Source: Amycolatopsis nalaikhensis
GTDB taxonomy: Bacteria > Actinomycetota > Actinomycetes > Mycobacteriales > Pseudonocardiaceae
Assembly (NCBI RefSeq): GCF_030264295.1
Contig: NZ_CP127173.1
Location: 5,401,501-5,465,500, forward strand
Direction: 5' to 3'
DNA length: 64,000 nucleotides
Shown here: positions 43,127 to 55,538 of the stretch, one piece after another
Numbering within the stretch: the stretch's first letter is position 1
Layout of the letters: every line of letters starts with the position of its first letter
Notes under the pieces: model-generated
Database searches by the model: none
What the model was told of the DNA's origin: nothing
The model's input: the letters and a program-made list of their open reading frames with translations, nothing else
Made by a program: the position numbers and the translations under genes

Positions 43127-43906
43127 TCAGGCCAGCAGCACCTCGACCCCCGCCGCCTCGAAAGCCGCCACCTGCTCCGGATCCGCGCCCGCATCCGTGA
43201 TCAGCTGATCGACCATCGCCGTGTCGCAGATGCGGGCGAATGCGTGGCCGCCCAGTTTGCCTCCGTCCGCTATCACCGCCACGTGGCGTGCCTGGCTCGC
43301 CAGCAACCTGTTGATGCTTGCCTCTCCCTCGTGGTGTGCGTACGCCCCTCGCTCCGCGTCGAATGCGTCCACTCCCAAGAACGTCAGGTCCAGCGTTATC
43401 TGGTCGAGGAACAGGCTGGCCAGTGGCCCGGTCAGCTCGAACGAGTGCTGGCGGGCCACGCCTCCCGTCACCACGATCTTGATGTTCGGCCTCACCGCCA
43501 GCTCGTGGGCGATGTTCAGCGCGTTCGTCACCACCGTCAACGCCTGCGTGCTGCCCGCCAGCTCCGGGCTCAACGCCAGCGCGCGCGCCACCTCCGTGCT
43601 CGTTGTGCCGCCGTTGAGCCCGATCACCATGCCGCGCTCGACCAGGCCGGCCGCCGCTGCGCTGATGCGCTGCTTCTCCGGTGCCTTGCGTGCTGCCTTG
43701 TGGCGCAACGGGAGGTCGTACGCCACGTTGCCGGCTACCGCCCCTCCGCGGGTGCGGGTCAGCAGCTGGCGGCCCGCCAGGTGGTCCAGGTCGCGGCGGA
43801 TCGTCGCCGGGGAGACGTCGAGCTCCTCCGCCGATTCCTCGACGTCGATCTTTTCCCGCTGCCCCACCATGTCCAGCAGTGCGCTGAGCCGTTCGTGCCG
43901 GTCCAA
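43127..43906 (-). CDS. DeoR/GlpR-family transcriptional regulator
   Basis: This 259-residue regulator has an N-terminal winged HTH (REKIDVEESAEELDVSPATIRRDLDHLAGRQLLTRTRGGAV, residues about 17-57) and a C-terminal DeoR effector domain with LNGGTTSTEVARAL and VTGGVARQHSFELTGP. The family senses phosphorylated sugars, so control of sugar metabolism is likely, perhaps involving the nearby ROK kinase. It follows the Dyp peroxidase gene on the same strand after about 43 bases. Confidence 0.9.
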   Translation of the reverse strand: MDRHERLSALLDMVGQREKIDVEESAEELDVSPATIRRDLDHLAGRQLLTRTRGGAVAGNVAYDLPLRHKAARKAPEKQRISAAAAGLVERGMVIGLNGGTTSTEVARALALSPELAGSTQALTVVTNALNIAHELAVRPNIKIVVTGGVARQHSFELTGPLASLFLDQITLDLTFLGVDAFDAERGAYAHHEGEASINRLLASQARHVAVIADGGKLGGHAFARICDTAMVDQLITDAGADPEQVAAFEAAGVEVLLA

Positions 43907-43949
43907 CCCCGCCCCCTTCGCCGCCCTTTTCCCGGACGATCCAAGGTAG

Positions 43950-45347
43950 TCAGAGCGAGCGGAGGAACGCCAGCGATGGCATGAAGAAGTAGTCGCCGCC
44001 CCGGAGGGTCACCGATTGCGGGACCGGGTCGGCCGTGCGCTGTGCCGACCCGCCCCAGTCCACCGTGTAGTCCGATGGGCCGCGCGTGCCCTGTCCGATC
44101 ACCGGGTCCAGGCCCGGTGTCACGCCCTCGACGATCGGGAAGCCCGGGTTGTCCGCCCAGATCGCCTGCGTGAACTCGAACTGGTTGCCCAGCACCGAAT
44201 TGAAAGCCATGAACAGCAGCCCGACCCCGCCGCTCGGGCGCGCCGCCGGTGGGACGTCGGCGTTCGGGTCGTCCGGCCGCTCGCCGTAGGTGACGCCGCG
44301 GCGGGCCATCAAGTGCAGCCGCTCGTCGGCGGGTTCCTCCGCGCCGCCGGAGCCGCGCGGGTTCGTCTTCCGGATGTGCGCCTGGAACGGGCACTTGAGC
44401 GCCGCGCGGTCGCTGTCGTAGGTGAAGTTGTTCGACACCGGGCTTTCCGCGCCGTCCTCGCGCTGGGTCGTGAGCGGGGTGCCGTCCTCGAACCGGCCGA
44501 TGAGCATCGCCCCGGCGCGCTCGCGGTCGTCGCCGGTCAGCCCGAGCGTGTCGGCCAGGTCCGCCTCGGCCTGCTTGAACCGCCGCACGTTCTGTTCGAG
44601 CTTGCGGAAAACGAAGTAGCTGCCGAAGTGCACCCCGGGATCCGGCGCGGCCGTGTCCGGCACCAGCACCTGAGAAAGCGGGGCGGCCGGGTTCCACACG
44701 TTGATGCCGTCGGTGTTGTTCTTTTCGGCGTCGACGTCCTCGGTGAGGAAAAGCGGCTGGCTCCGGCCGTCGACGTACCCGAAGTGCTCGATGCCCTCGC
44801 CGCGCGCGTTGACCCGGCCGAGCCCGGTTTCTTCGGCCAGCACGGTGACCGAATCCGGCAGCAGGCCGAGGATTTCGTTGCGCCGCGCGGTCATCGCCTT
44901 GTCGGTGGCGTCCCCGACCAGCACGACGGCGTGGATTTCCCCGCGATAACCGGGATCGAACGTCGAGTGCGGCGGGTCGTTCAGCTTCCGCCGCGTCTCG
45001 GCCGCGGCCATCCCCCGCAGGAAGGCCTCGTCCTGCGGGAAGTTCTCGACCCCGAGAACGCGGTAACCGGCGGCGGTGAGCCCCGCGCCGACGTACGGCG
45101 TGCCCGCGGCGCCTTCGGCCTTGAACGCACCGACCTCGTCGAGGTGCGCCTTGGCGGACTTCATCTTCCCGGTGAGCGAAACCAGGAAAGTCCGCGCCTC
45201 CGCGGCGTCCCCGAACGCGAGGAACAACGCGGAAAGGTGGTCGCGGACGTGGGCCTTGAGGATGTTCGGCTGCAGTTCGCCGAGCATGGTCGCGGCATCG
45301 CCGGTGGCCGTGGTCCAGGACAGCGTGGTGGACAGATCGACACTCAT
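43950..45347 (-). CDS. Dyp-type heme peroxidase
   Basis: This 465-residue peroxidase has the family GxxDG motif in HFGYVDGRSQPLF near residue 168, whose Asp is the distal acid-base residue, and the proximal heme-ligand region KCPFQAHIRKTNPRG near residue 305 with its His. There is no Tat signal, so it is probably cytoplasmic or loaded into an encapsulin, although no encapsulin gene is adjacent. The length is that of the larger Dyp classes. The start is ATG at 45347; longer upstream frames run through the leader and are rejected. Confidence 0.92.
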   Translation of the reverse strand: MSVDLSTTLSWTTATGDAATMLGELQPNILKAHVRDHLSALFLAFGDAAEARTFLVSLTGKMKSAKAHLDEVGAFKAEGAAGTPYVGAGLTAAGYRVLGVENFPQDEAFLRGMAAAETRRKLNDPPHSTFDPGYRGEIHAVVLVGDATDKAMTARRNEILGLLPDSVTVLAEETGLGRVNARGEGIEHFGYVDGRSQPLFLTEDVDAEKNNTDGINVWNPAAPLSQVLVPDTAAPDPGVHFGSYFVFRKLEQNVRRFKQAEADLADTLGLTGDDRERAGAMLIGRFEDGTPLTTQREDGAESPVSNNFTYDSDRAALKCPFQAHIRKTNPRGSGGAEEPADERLHLMARRGVTYGERPDDPNADVPPAARPSGGVGLLFMAFNSVLGNQFEFTQAIWADNPGFPIVEGVTPGLDPVIGQGTRGPSDYTVDWGGSAQRTADPVPQSVTLRGGDYFFMPSLAFLRSL

Positions 45348-45385
45348 TTCGGGTCCCCTTCCGTGTAAACCGCCTCGAAGGCGGT

Positions 45386-45420
45386 GCACGGCCGGCCGAA
45401 GCCCCCTTCGCCGGCCGTGC
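45386..45420. terminator. GC-rich hairpin between the small membrane protein gene and the peroxidase gene
   Basis: GCACGGCCGGC (45386-45396) pairs with GCCGGCCGTGC (45410-45420), and CGAAG/CTTCG extends the stem inside. It lies downstream of the 45551-45922 gene and 39 bases upstream of the peroxidase start, so it can end the first transcript or shape the peroxidase leader. Confidence 0.5.
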
Positions 45421-45550
45421 CCCCTGGATCCAGAGTGCCGCGTCGCGTGGCCGCCGTGCCACCGGTTTCCGGGATTCACACGAAAGATTAAGTTGAACGT
45501 GGAATCGTCAACGGAATCCGCAGAACGGCACCCGTCCTGGCCACCGACAC

Positions 45551-45922
45551 TCAATTTCGGTTGTCCGTTCCGGCGCCGGCCCCCGGCTCGTCGCCGCGTC
45601 CCCGGCGGCGACGCAGCCGAAGAGCGCCGTAGCCGAGCGTTGCCCCGGTGAGCAGGCTGCCCGCCACGACGCGGACGACGGTGTCGTGCACCGCTTGCTT
45701 GACCAGCGGGGCGAGCGCGCCCGTGAGCGCGCAGGCGATCACGACGGTCGCGATCAGCACCAGCGTCAACGCGATCAGGGCGTCCCGGCGGATCGTGCGA
45801 TCGCGGACCCAGCCGTCGACGACGCCGCTCCACAGCGTCGGCGAGTCGGCGTCGGACCGTGACAACCCCCGAACGGTGTCGGGTGCCGCCGGGCCCGGCG
45901 TGGGAGACTGAGGGTTGTCCAT
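45551..45922 (-). CDS. Small membrane protein of unknown function
   Basis: This 123-residue protein has two predicted membrane helices (ALIALTLVLIATVVIACALTGAL near residue 48-70; VVAGSLLTGATLGYGALRL near 85-103) and a basic Arg-rich C-terminus. No family is recognised. It is divergent from the sigma-like gene at 46060 with about 137 bases between starts. Confidence 0.6.
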   Translation of the reverse strand: MDNPQSPTPGPAAPDTVRGLSRSDADSPTLWSGVVDGWVRDRTIRRDALIALTLVLIATVVIACALTGALAPLVKQAVHDTVVRVVAGSLLTGATLGYGALRLRRRRGRGDEPGAGAGTDNRN

Positions 45923-46059
45923 GATCTGGGTGTAGGGGTGAAACCGCTGGTCAGCCCACGAGAATTCGTTCGGCGGAAAGTCGTGGGGTGCCGGCCGCGC
46001 GGGGACTTAGAAGGTTCATGTCCGTGCCGCACAGGATCCGGCGGAGGAGGGAGGCGGGG

Positions 46060-46905
46060 GTGCCGAAGGCTGGGGGGTCGGCCGGCGGTCAGCCGCCGCG
46101 GCGCCTGCAACCCGAGACGGGCACGGCCGAGCTGTTCAGCTTCGTGGAAGGCCTGCTGGAGCAGATCGACACCGGCGGCGAGACGATCGCCGAAGAGAAG
46201 GAAGAGGCCGATCGTGCCCGAACCCGGCTGGCTCGTCTCGGCGCTGACGCCGACCTCTACCGGCTCCTGGCCGAGCGCGGCTTCGCCGGCGTCGAGTACG
46301 AGGTGTTCCGCTCCGAACTGGCCGCCTACGCCGTGCCGGTCATCCAGTCCTTCATCCGGCGCAAGATGATCTACACGATGTGCGCGCGTGCGGGTCGGCC
46401 GGTGGCCGCCTCGGGCCGGGTCCGGGAGTACCTGACCCGCCACGTCGATGACCAGCTCGAGCTGGCCTGCGAGACCATCGCCCACGGCCTGCGGTTGTTC
46501 GAGCGCTACGCCCTTCACGGCGGCGGCTGGTCACCCGAAGGTGGAGCGTCGCTGAAGACCTACTTCATCGGCGCCTGCGTGCGCTCGTTCCCGACCGCGT
46601 TCAAAGGCTGGGCCGCCGATTACGACCCGGACGCCCGCGCCCTGCGGTTCCCTTCGGCGTACCAGTCCGAACTCCGTGCGGACGACGATCCCGCGGACGA
46701 GGTCGTGAACCTGCTGCGGGTGTAGGACTACCTGGACGGCATGACGCCGACGACCCGGGGCATCGCCGCGAGAATCGCGTTGCTCGCCGAAACGCGGAAA
46801 GAAGCCGCCGAAGCACTGGGGATTTCCGAGCGGGCGGCGGAAGGGCACGTCTACCGGCATCGCAAAGAAGCGCGACGCCGTGACCGGGGGCGAGGTGAGG
46901 CATGA
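46060..46905 (+). pseudogene. Sigma-like regulatory gene interrupted by an in-frame TAG
   Basis: From GTG at 46060 (strong GGAGGGAGG before it) the frame codes for a protein with RLFERYALHGGGWSPEGGASLKTYFIGACVRSFP, resembling region 2 of sigma-like proteins. It meets TAG at 46723-46725, and the same frame continues without other stops to TGA at 46903. The continuation, LDGMTPTTRGIAARIALLAET and KEAAEALGISERAAEGHVYRHRKEA, is a typical region-4-like HTH. The final stop overlaps the ATG of the next gene (ATGA), as expected for an intact ancestral gene. Either a nonsense mutation has removed the HTH, or the 221-residue product works alone. A sequencing error or readthrough is also possible. Confidence 0.7.
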
Positions 46906-47957
46906 ACGACATGGACAAGCGGCGCGACGAGATCGAGGACCGGCTCCAGCTGCAGGCGACGGCGGCGCGCCTCGCCAAGGTGCTGGAACGGCTGGCGGAA
47001 AGCGGCCGCTTCCGGCGCGACGAGTTGCCCGGTCTCGATGCGTTGCGGCAGCTGCGCGCGCGCCTCGCCGACACCGGCGCGGCGCGAGCGGGTTCGGACG
47101 AGCTCGCCGACATCGCCGAATTCCTCCGGCTGCTCGAGCGGTCCTCACTCGGCACCCCGGCCTCGCAGCGGATTCGCCAATCTCCCTCTCCGCACGTCGT
47201 CGCCGACATCCTCGCCCGGACCGACGAGCTGCTCGGCAAAGGCGGATCGGCGGCCAAGCCACCGGTGATTCCCGCGTACTCGTGGGAAACGATCCGGGTG
47301 GTGGTGATCGAGGATCCCCGGTGGAAGCCGGAGAGTTCCCTGCACCACTGGCTGCGCTCGAACGCCGGCCACGGCATCGAGGTCGACAGCCAGGTTTCCC
47401 GCGACGTCGCCGGGCTGGTCAAGTACGCCGACAGGCTGAAGGGCGGTGGCTGGCCCGATCGCGTCGTCGTCCTGCTGGACATCGAGCGCTCGGCCACGAT
47501 CCGGGAAGTCGCGGAGCTCGGCCACCGCCCGGTGGCGCTGGCGTTGACGACCGCCGCCACGCCGACGCAGGTACTGGACGCGATCGCCGCCGGAGCCAAG
47601 GGTGTCCTCGCTGAACTCCCGTCCCGGGCCGACGTGCTGGGCGCCATCAAGACGGTGTCCGCGGGTGAAACGTACCTCTCGGCATCCGCTGCCGAGGTGA
47701 TGATCGACTACGACGCCGTCCGGCACCCGGGACGGCACCGCGACGACGAACTCTCGTCGTCGGAAGTGGAGGTGTTGCGGCTGGTGGCCGCGGGGCACTC
47801 GCACTACGCCATCACGGCCCGCCTCGGCATCAGTGAGAGCACGGTGCGCTCATGCCTCGATCGAGCCCGCGACAAGGTCCGGCACCAGCGGACGATCGAC
47901 CTCGCCGCGGAGGCGACCGGGCGCCGGCGGCTGCATCGCAAGCCGCCGCGGTTCTGA
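46902..47957 (+). CDS. LuxR-type regulator with helical N-terminus and receiver-like domain
   Basis: This 351-residue protein has a helical N-terminal part (1-120), a receiver-like middle (IRVVVIEDPRWKPE through GAKGVLAELPSRADVLGAI) and a C-terminal LuxR HTH (LSSSEVEVLRLVAAGHSHYAITARLGISESTVRSCLDRARDKV, about 283-325). It is translationally coupled to the interrupted sigma-like gene upstream. The target genes are unknown. It converges with gltD, with about 90 bases between stops. Confidence 0.82.
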   Translation: MNDMDKRRDEIEDRLQLQATAARLAKVLERLAESGRFRRDELPGLDALRQLRARLADTGAARAGSDELADIAEFLRLLERSSLGTPASQRIRQSPSPHVVADILARTDELLGKGGSAAKPPVIPAYSWETIRVVVIEDPRWKPESSLHHWLRSNAGHGIEVDSQVSRDVAGLVKYADRLKGGGWPDRVVVLLDIERSATIREVAELGHRPVALALTTAATPTQVLDAIAAGAKGVLAELPSRADVLGAIKTVSAGETYLSASAAEVMIDYDAVRHPGRHRDDELSSSEVEVLRLVAAGHSHYAITARLGISESTVRSCLDRARDKVRHQRTIDLAAEATGRRRLHRKPPRF

Positions 47958-48050
47958 CGCGGCGGAGAAGGGCGAAGGTCGCTCGGCGAGGAAAAGGTGG
48001 GACAGCGCCGACGGAGGTGGCGACTTTGACACCTCCGCCGACGCCGGGCT

Positions 48051-49491
48051 TTACGCGATCGGCCGGTCCGTCGGCGCGATCGGGGCCGGGAGGATGTCCC
48101 GGCCGGTCAGGTACGCGTCCACGCCCGCCGCCGCGCTGCGGCCCTCCGCGATCGCCCACACGATCAGCGATTGGCCCCGGCCCATGTCGCCGGCCACGAA
48201 CACGTTGTCCAAGCTCGTCTTGAACGCCTTGTCGCGGGCCACGTTGCCGCGCGCGTCCAGCTCGACGCCGAGCTCCTCGATCAGCCCCTTCTTCTGCGGC
48301 CCGAGGAAGCCCATCGCCAGCAGTACGAGCTGCGCGGGCAGCTCGCGTTCCGTGCCGGGCACCGGCACGAACTTGCCGCCCTCGTTGCGGACCTCGACCA
48401 GCTTCAGCGCCCGCACCCGGCCGTTGTCGTCGCCCAGGAACTCCTGCGTGTTCACCGAGTACAGCCGCTCGCCGCCCTCTTCGTGCGCCGAGGACACCCG
48501 GTAGATCATCGGGTACGTCGGCCACGGGTGCGCGTCCGAACGGGACTGCGGTGGCCGGGGCATGATCTCCAGCTGCGTCACCGACCGCGCGCCCTGGCGG
48601 TGCGACGTTCCGACGCAGTCGGCGCCCGTGTCGCCGCCGCCGATCACGACCACGTCCAGCCCCGATGCGTCGAACGGCGACGACTCCAGGTCCCCGGACG
48701 CGACCCGGTTGGCCGGCGGCAGGATCTCCATCGCCTGGTGGATGCCGTCCAGCTCGCGGCCCGGGATCGGCAGGTCGCGCCAGTCGGTCGCGCCACCGGC
48801 CAGGACCACGGCGTCGTGGGCCAGCAGCTCCGAAACCGGCATGTCCACGCCGACGTTCACCGACGTCCGGAACTCGGTGCCCTCCGCCTCCATCTGCGCG
48901 AGACGGCGGTCCAGGCGGCGCTTCTCCATCTTGAACTCGGGGATGCCGTAGCGCAGCAGCCCGCCGATCTTGTCGGCCCGCTCGAGGACCACGACGCTGT
49001 GGCCCGCGCGCGTGAGCTGCTGCGCCGCGGCGAGTCCCGACGGGCCGGACCCGACGACCGCGACCTTCTTGCCCGTGCGCACCGCCGGGATCTCGGGCGT
49101 CACCCAGCCCTCGTCGAAGGCGCGGTCGATGATCGAGATCTCGACCCGCTTGATCGTCACCGGGTCGTCGTTGATGCCGAGCACGCACGCGGTTTCGCAC
49201 GGCGCCGGGCACAGCGTGCCGGTGAACTCCGGGAAGTTGTTCGTCGCGTGCAGCCGGTCGATCGCCTGCCGCCAGTCTTCCCGCCAGGTCAGCGTGTTCC
49301 ACTCCGGGATGAGGTTCCCGAGCGGGCAGCCCTGGTGGCAGAACGGGATGCCGCAGTCCATGCAGCGGCCCGCCTGCTTCTGCAGCTTCGTCGTGGCGAA
49401 GTCTTCGTAGACCTCTCGCCAGTCCATCAGCCGCAGGTCGACCGGGCGGCGCTTCGGCTCTTCGCGGGTGGTGGTCAGAAAGCCCTTGGGG

Positions 49492-49499
<8 letters not shown>
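48051..49499 (-). CDS. gltD: GltD, glutamate synthase small subunit
   Basis: This 482-residue NADPH-binding subunit of glutamate synthase passes electrons to GltB. The N-terminal Fe-S region reads CMDCGIPFCHQGCPLGNLIPEWN. An FAD site VAVVGSGPSGLAAAQQLTRAG lies near residue 147, an NADPH site VVVIGGGDTGADCVGTSHRQGA near 285, and an end motif VFVAGDMGRGQSLIVWAIAEGR. Its ATG overlaps the end of gltB by eight bases. Full length for the family. Confidence 0.96.
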
Positions 49500-54063
<4,564 letters not shown>

Positions 54064-54611
54064 GGCTGGCCGCCTCCCAAGGCGTTGGCGCGACCGGTAC
54101 TCACTCCATCGAGTGGTTCGAGCTGAACCGGTTAACGAAGTGGTCCGGTACCGCGATGGTCAGTCGAGAACAGTTGCTGTTGTCGGCGTTGGTGTGTCGC
54201 AGTGCAAGATGCCCGCGCTGCGCCGGCCGAGCGTCGATGCTCGGAAACCGGACGCGGGTCATCTGGGAGGCCGCACAACGCTGGGCAGCCGAACATGTCG
54301 GGTCCTGCGCACGCGCTCGAACCGGCCACTGTGGTGGGGGCCGACGTGAGCGCGCGGTGTTACTCCCGGGTTCGCCGGGTCTTATGACGATAGTGTGAAT
54401 TCGCTGTTATCGACATACGTCGTTGCCCCCGCGTGGGAAATGCCACGGTTGCGTTGACGTCCCCGAGGGTAGTCCCATATGTCGGACTGGGGCTCCCGAA
54501 GGTCGGGCCTTATGCTCGTTGACCTGCGAAAACGTCTGTCTCAAGTGGCCTGGGGCACGTGTCGCGGCCCGGTTCCGGGGTGAGAAGCTGAGTGCATGGC
54601 GGACTTGTCCG
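54064..54611. other. 548-bp intergenic region between divergent gltB and yigZ-family genes
   Basis: No convincing gene was found; short frames on both strands lack family features. The region must hold the gltB promoter (minus strand) and the promoter of the YigZ-family gene (plus strand), but no box is clear enough to call. It is slightly less GC-rich than the coding DNA, with AT-rich patches near 54385-54420. No riboswitch core was recognised. Confidence 0.5.
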
Positions 54612-55238
54612 ATGACTGATCGTTATCTCTCCGTGGCTCGTTCCGGGGTGCACGAGCTCGAGATCAAGCGCTCCCGGTTCCTCTGCGCGCTCGCTCCGGT
54701 GACGTCGGAGGAGGCCGCGCGGGAGTTCATCGCGGCCCGCCGCCGGGCCGATCCGGGTGCGCGGCACCACTGCCACGCCTTCGTGCTGGGGCCGGACGGG
54801 CGGACGCAACGGTCCAGTGACGACGGTGAGCCCGCCGGGACCGCGGGGACGCCGATGCTGGAGGTGTTGCGCCGCCGGGAGCTCACGGACACCGTCGCGG
54901 TGGTGACGCGCTACTTCGGCGGGGTGCTGCTGGGTGCGGGCGGACTCATCCGCGCGTACGGACAGTCCGTTTCGGACGCCGTGGAAGTTGTTGGTGTACT
55001 AGAACACCGGCGTCTCAGTCTGGTGGAAGTCTCGGTGAGCTACGACCGCGCGGGCCGTCTCGAGAACGACTTGCGCGCGTCGCCGTACTTGGTGCACGCG
55101 ACGCGGTTCGACGAGCGGGCGCGGTTCGAGATCGGGCTGGCGCCGGGCGAGGCGGAGACGTTCGCGAGTTGGCTGGCGGACTTGACGAACGGCGAGGCGT
55201 CGACGACCGAACTCGGCGAGCACTGGGTGACGGGCTGA
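54612..55238 (+). CDS. YigZ/IMPACT family protein
   Basis: This 208-residue protein of the YigZ (UPF0029) family is proposed to act in translation or RNA-related stress. Family marks are ELEIKRSRFLCALAPVTSEEAA, HHCHAFVLGPDGRTQRSSDDGEPAGTAGTPMLEVL and VAVVTRYFGGVLLGAGGLIRAYGQ. ATG at 54612 gives the family's usual length; the longer upstream frame is rejected. Its last codons and stop (ACG GGC TGA) lie inside the third copy of the 85-bp palindromic element. Confidence 0.92.
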   Translation: MTDRYLSVARSGVHELEIKRSRFLCALAPVTSEEAAREFIAARRRADPGARHHCHAFVLGPDGRTQRSSDDGEPAGTAGTPMLEVLRRRELTDTVAVVTRYFGGVLLGAGGLIRAYGQSVSDAVEVVGVLEHRRLSLVEVSVSYDRAGRLENDLRASPYLVHATRFDERARFEIGLAPGEAETFASWLADLTNGEASTTELGEHWVTG

Positions 55239-55315
55239 AGGGGACGTTCATCGCATCTGATGAGCTGAAGGGGACTTTCCTCGCATCAGATGCCAGCAAC
55301 GTCCCCTTCAGCCCG
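55231..55315. repeat. 85-bp palindromic element, copy 3 (end of yigZ-family gene)
   Basis: The element begins CGGGCTGAAGGGGAC and ends GTCCCCTTCAGCCCG, the same termini and length as the copies at 13620-13704 and 27213-27297. Inside, GCTGAAGGGGAC is repeated directly at about 55264, with GCATCTGATG and GCATCAGATG modules. The stop codon of the YigZ-family gene is the TGA of the left end, so the element has fused with the gene's 3' end. It may terminate transcription before the GH92 gene. Confidence 0.85.
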
Positions 55316-55479
55316 CGCGGGCGGGTGGTCCACCGGGGCTGACTGGTCCGGTCCGGAACCGCTTGGCGCGCAACGGACTTTCGGTGCTTCCGCGTCAGGG
55401 TCCTTTCGTGGCACCATGTCCTGCCACCGAGTTCCGGTACCACTTCGATCCCTGGACGTTGTCGGCGCATCATGCGCGC

Positions 55480-55515
55480 TGACAACGTTGTCACCGTGTC
55501 CGACAACGTTGTCGG
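55480..55515 (+). promoter_or_regulatory. Twin LacI-type operators before the GH92 gene
   Basis: Two perfect palindromes share the core GACAACGTTGTC: TGACAACGTTGTCA (55480-55493) and CCGACAACGTTGTCGG (55500-55515). Their centres are 21 bases apart, two helical turns. The shape with central CG is typical of LacI-family operators that control sugar genes in actinomycetes. They end 23 bases before the GH92 ATG. No lacI gene is in the window. Confidence 0.75.
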
Positions 55516-55538
55516 GCGACAAGGAGAGGACAGGTTCC

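Noticed and set aside
45348..45833. N-terminal extension of the Dyp peroxidase
   Set aside because: The extension runs through a hairpin and the neighbouring gene region in another frame. ATG at 45347 begins the conserved domain.
54132..54398. Several small frames in the gltB-yigZ gap
   Set aside because: They overlap one another on both strands, lack SD sequences and resemble no family.
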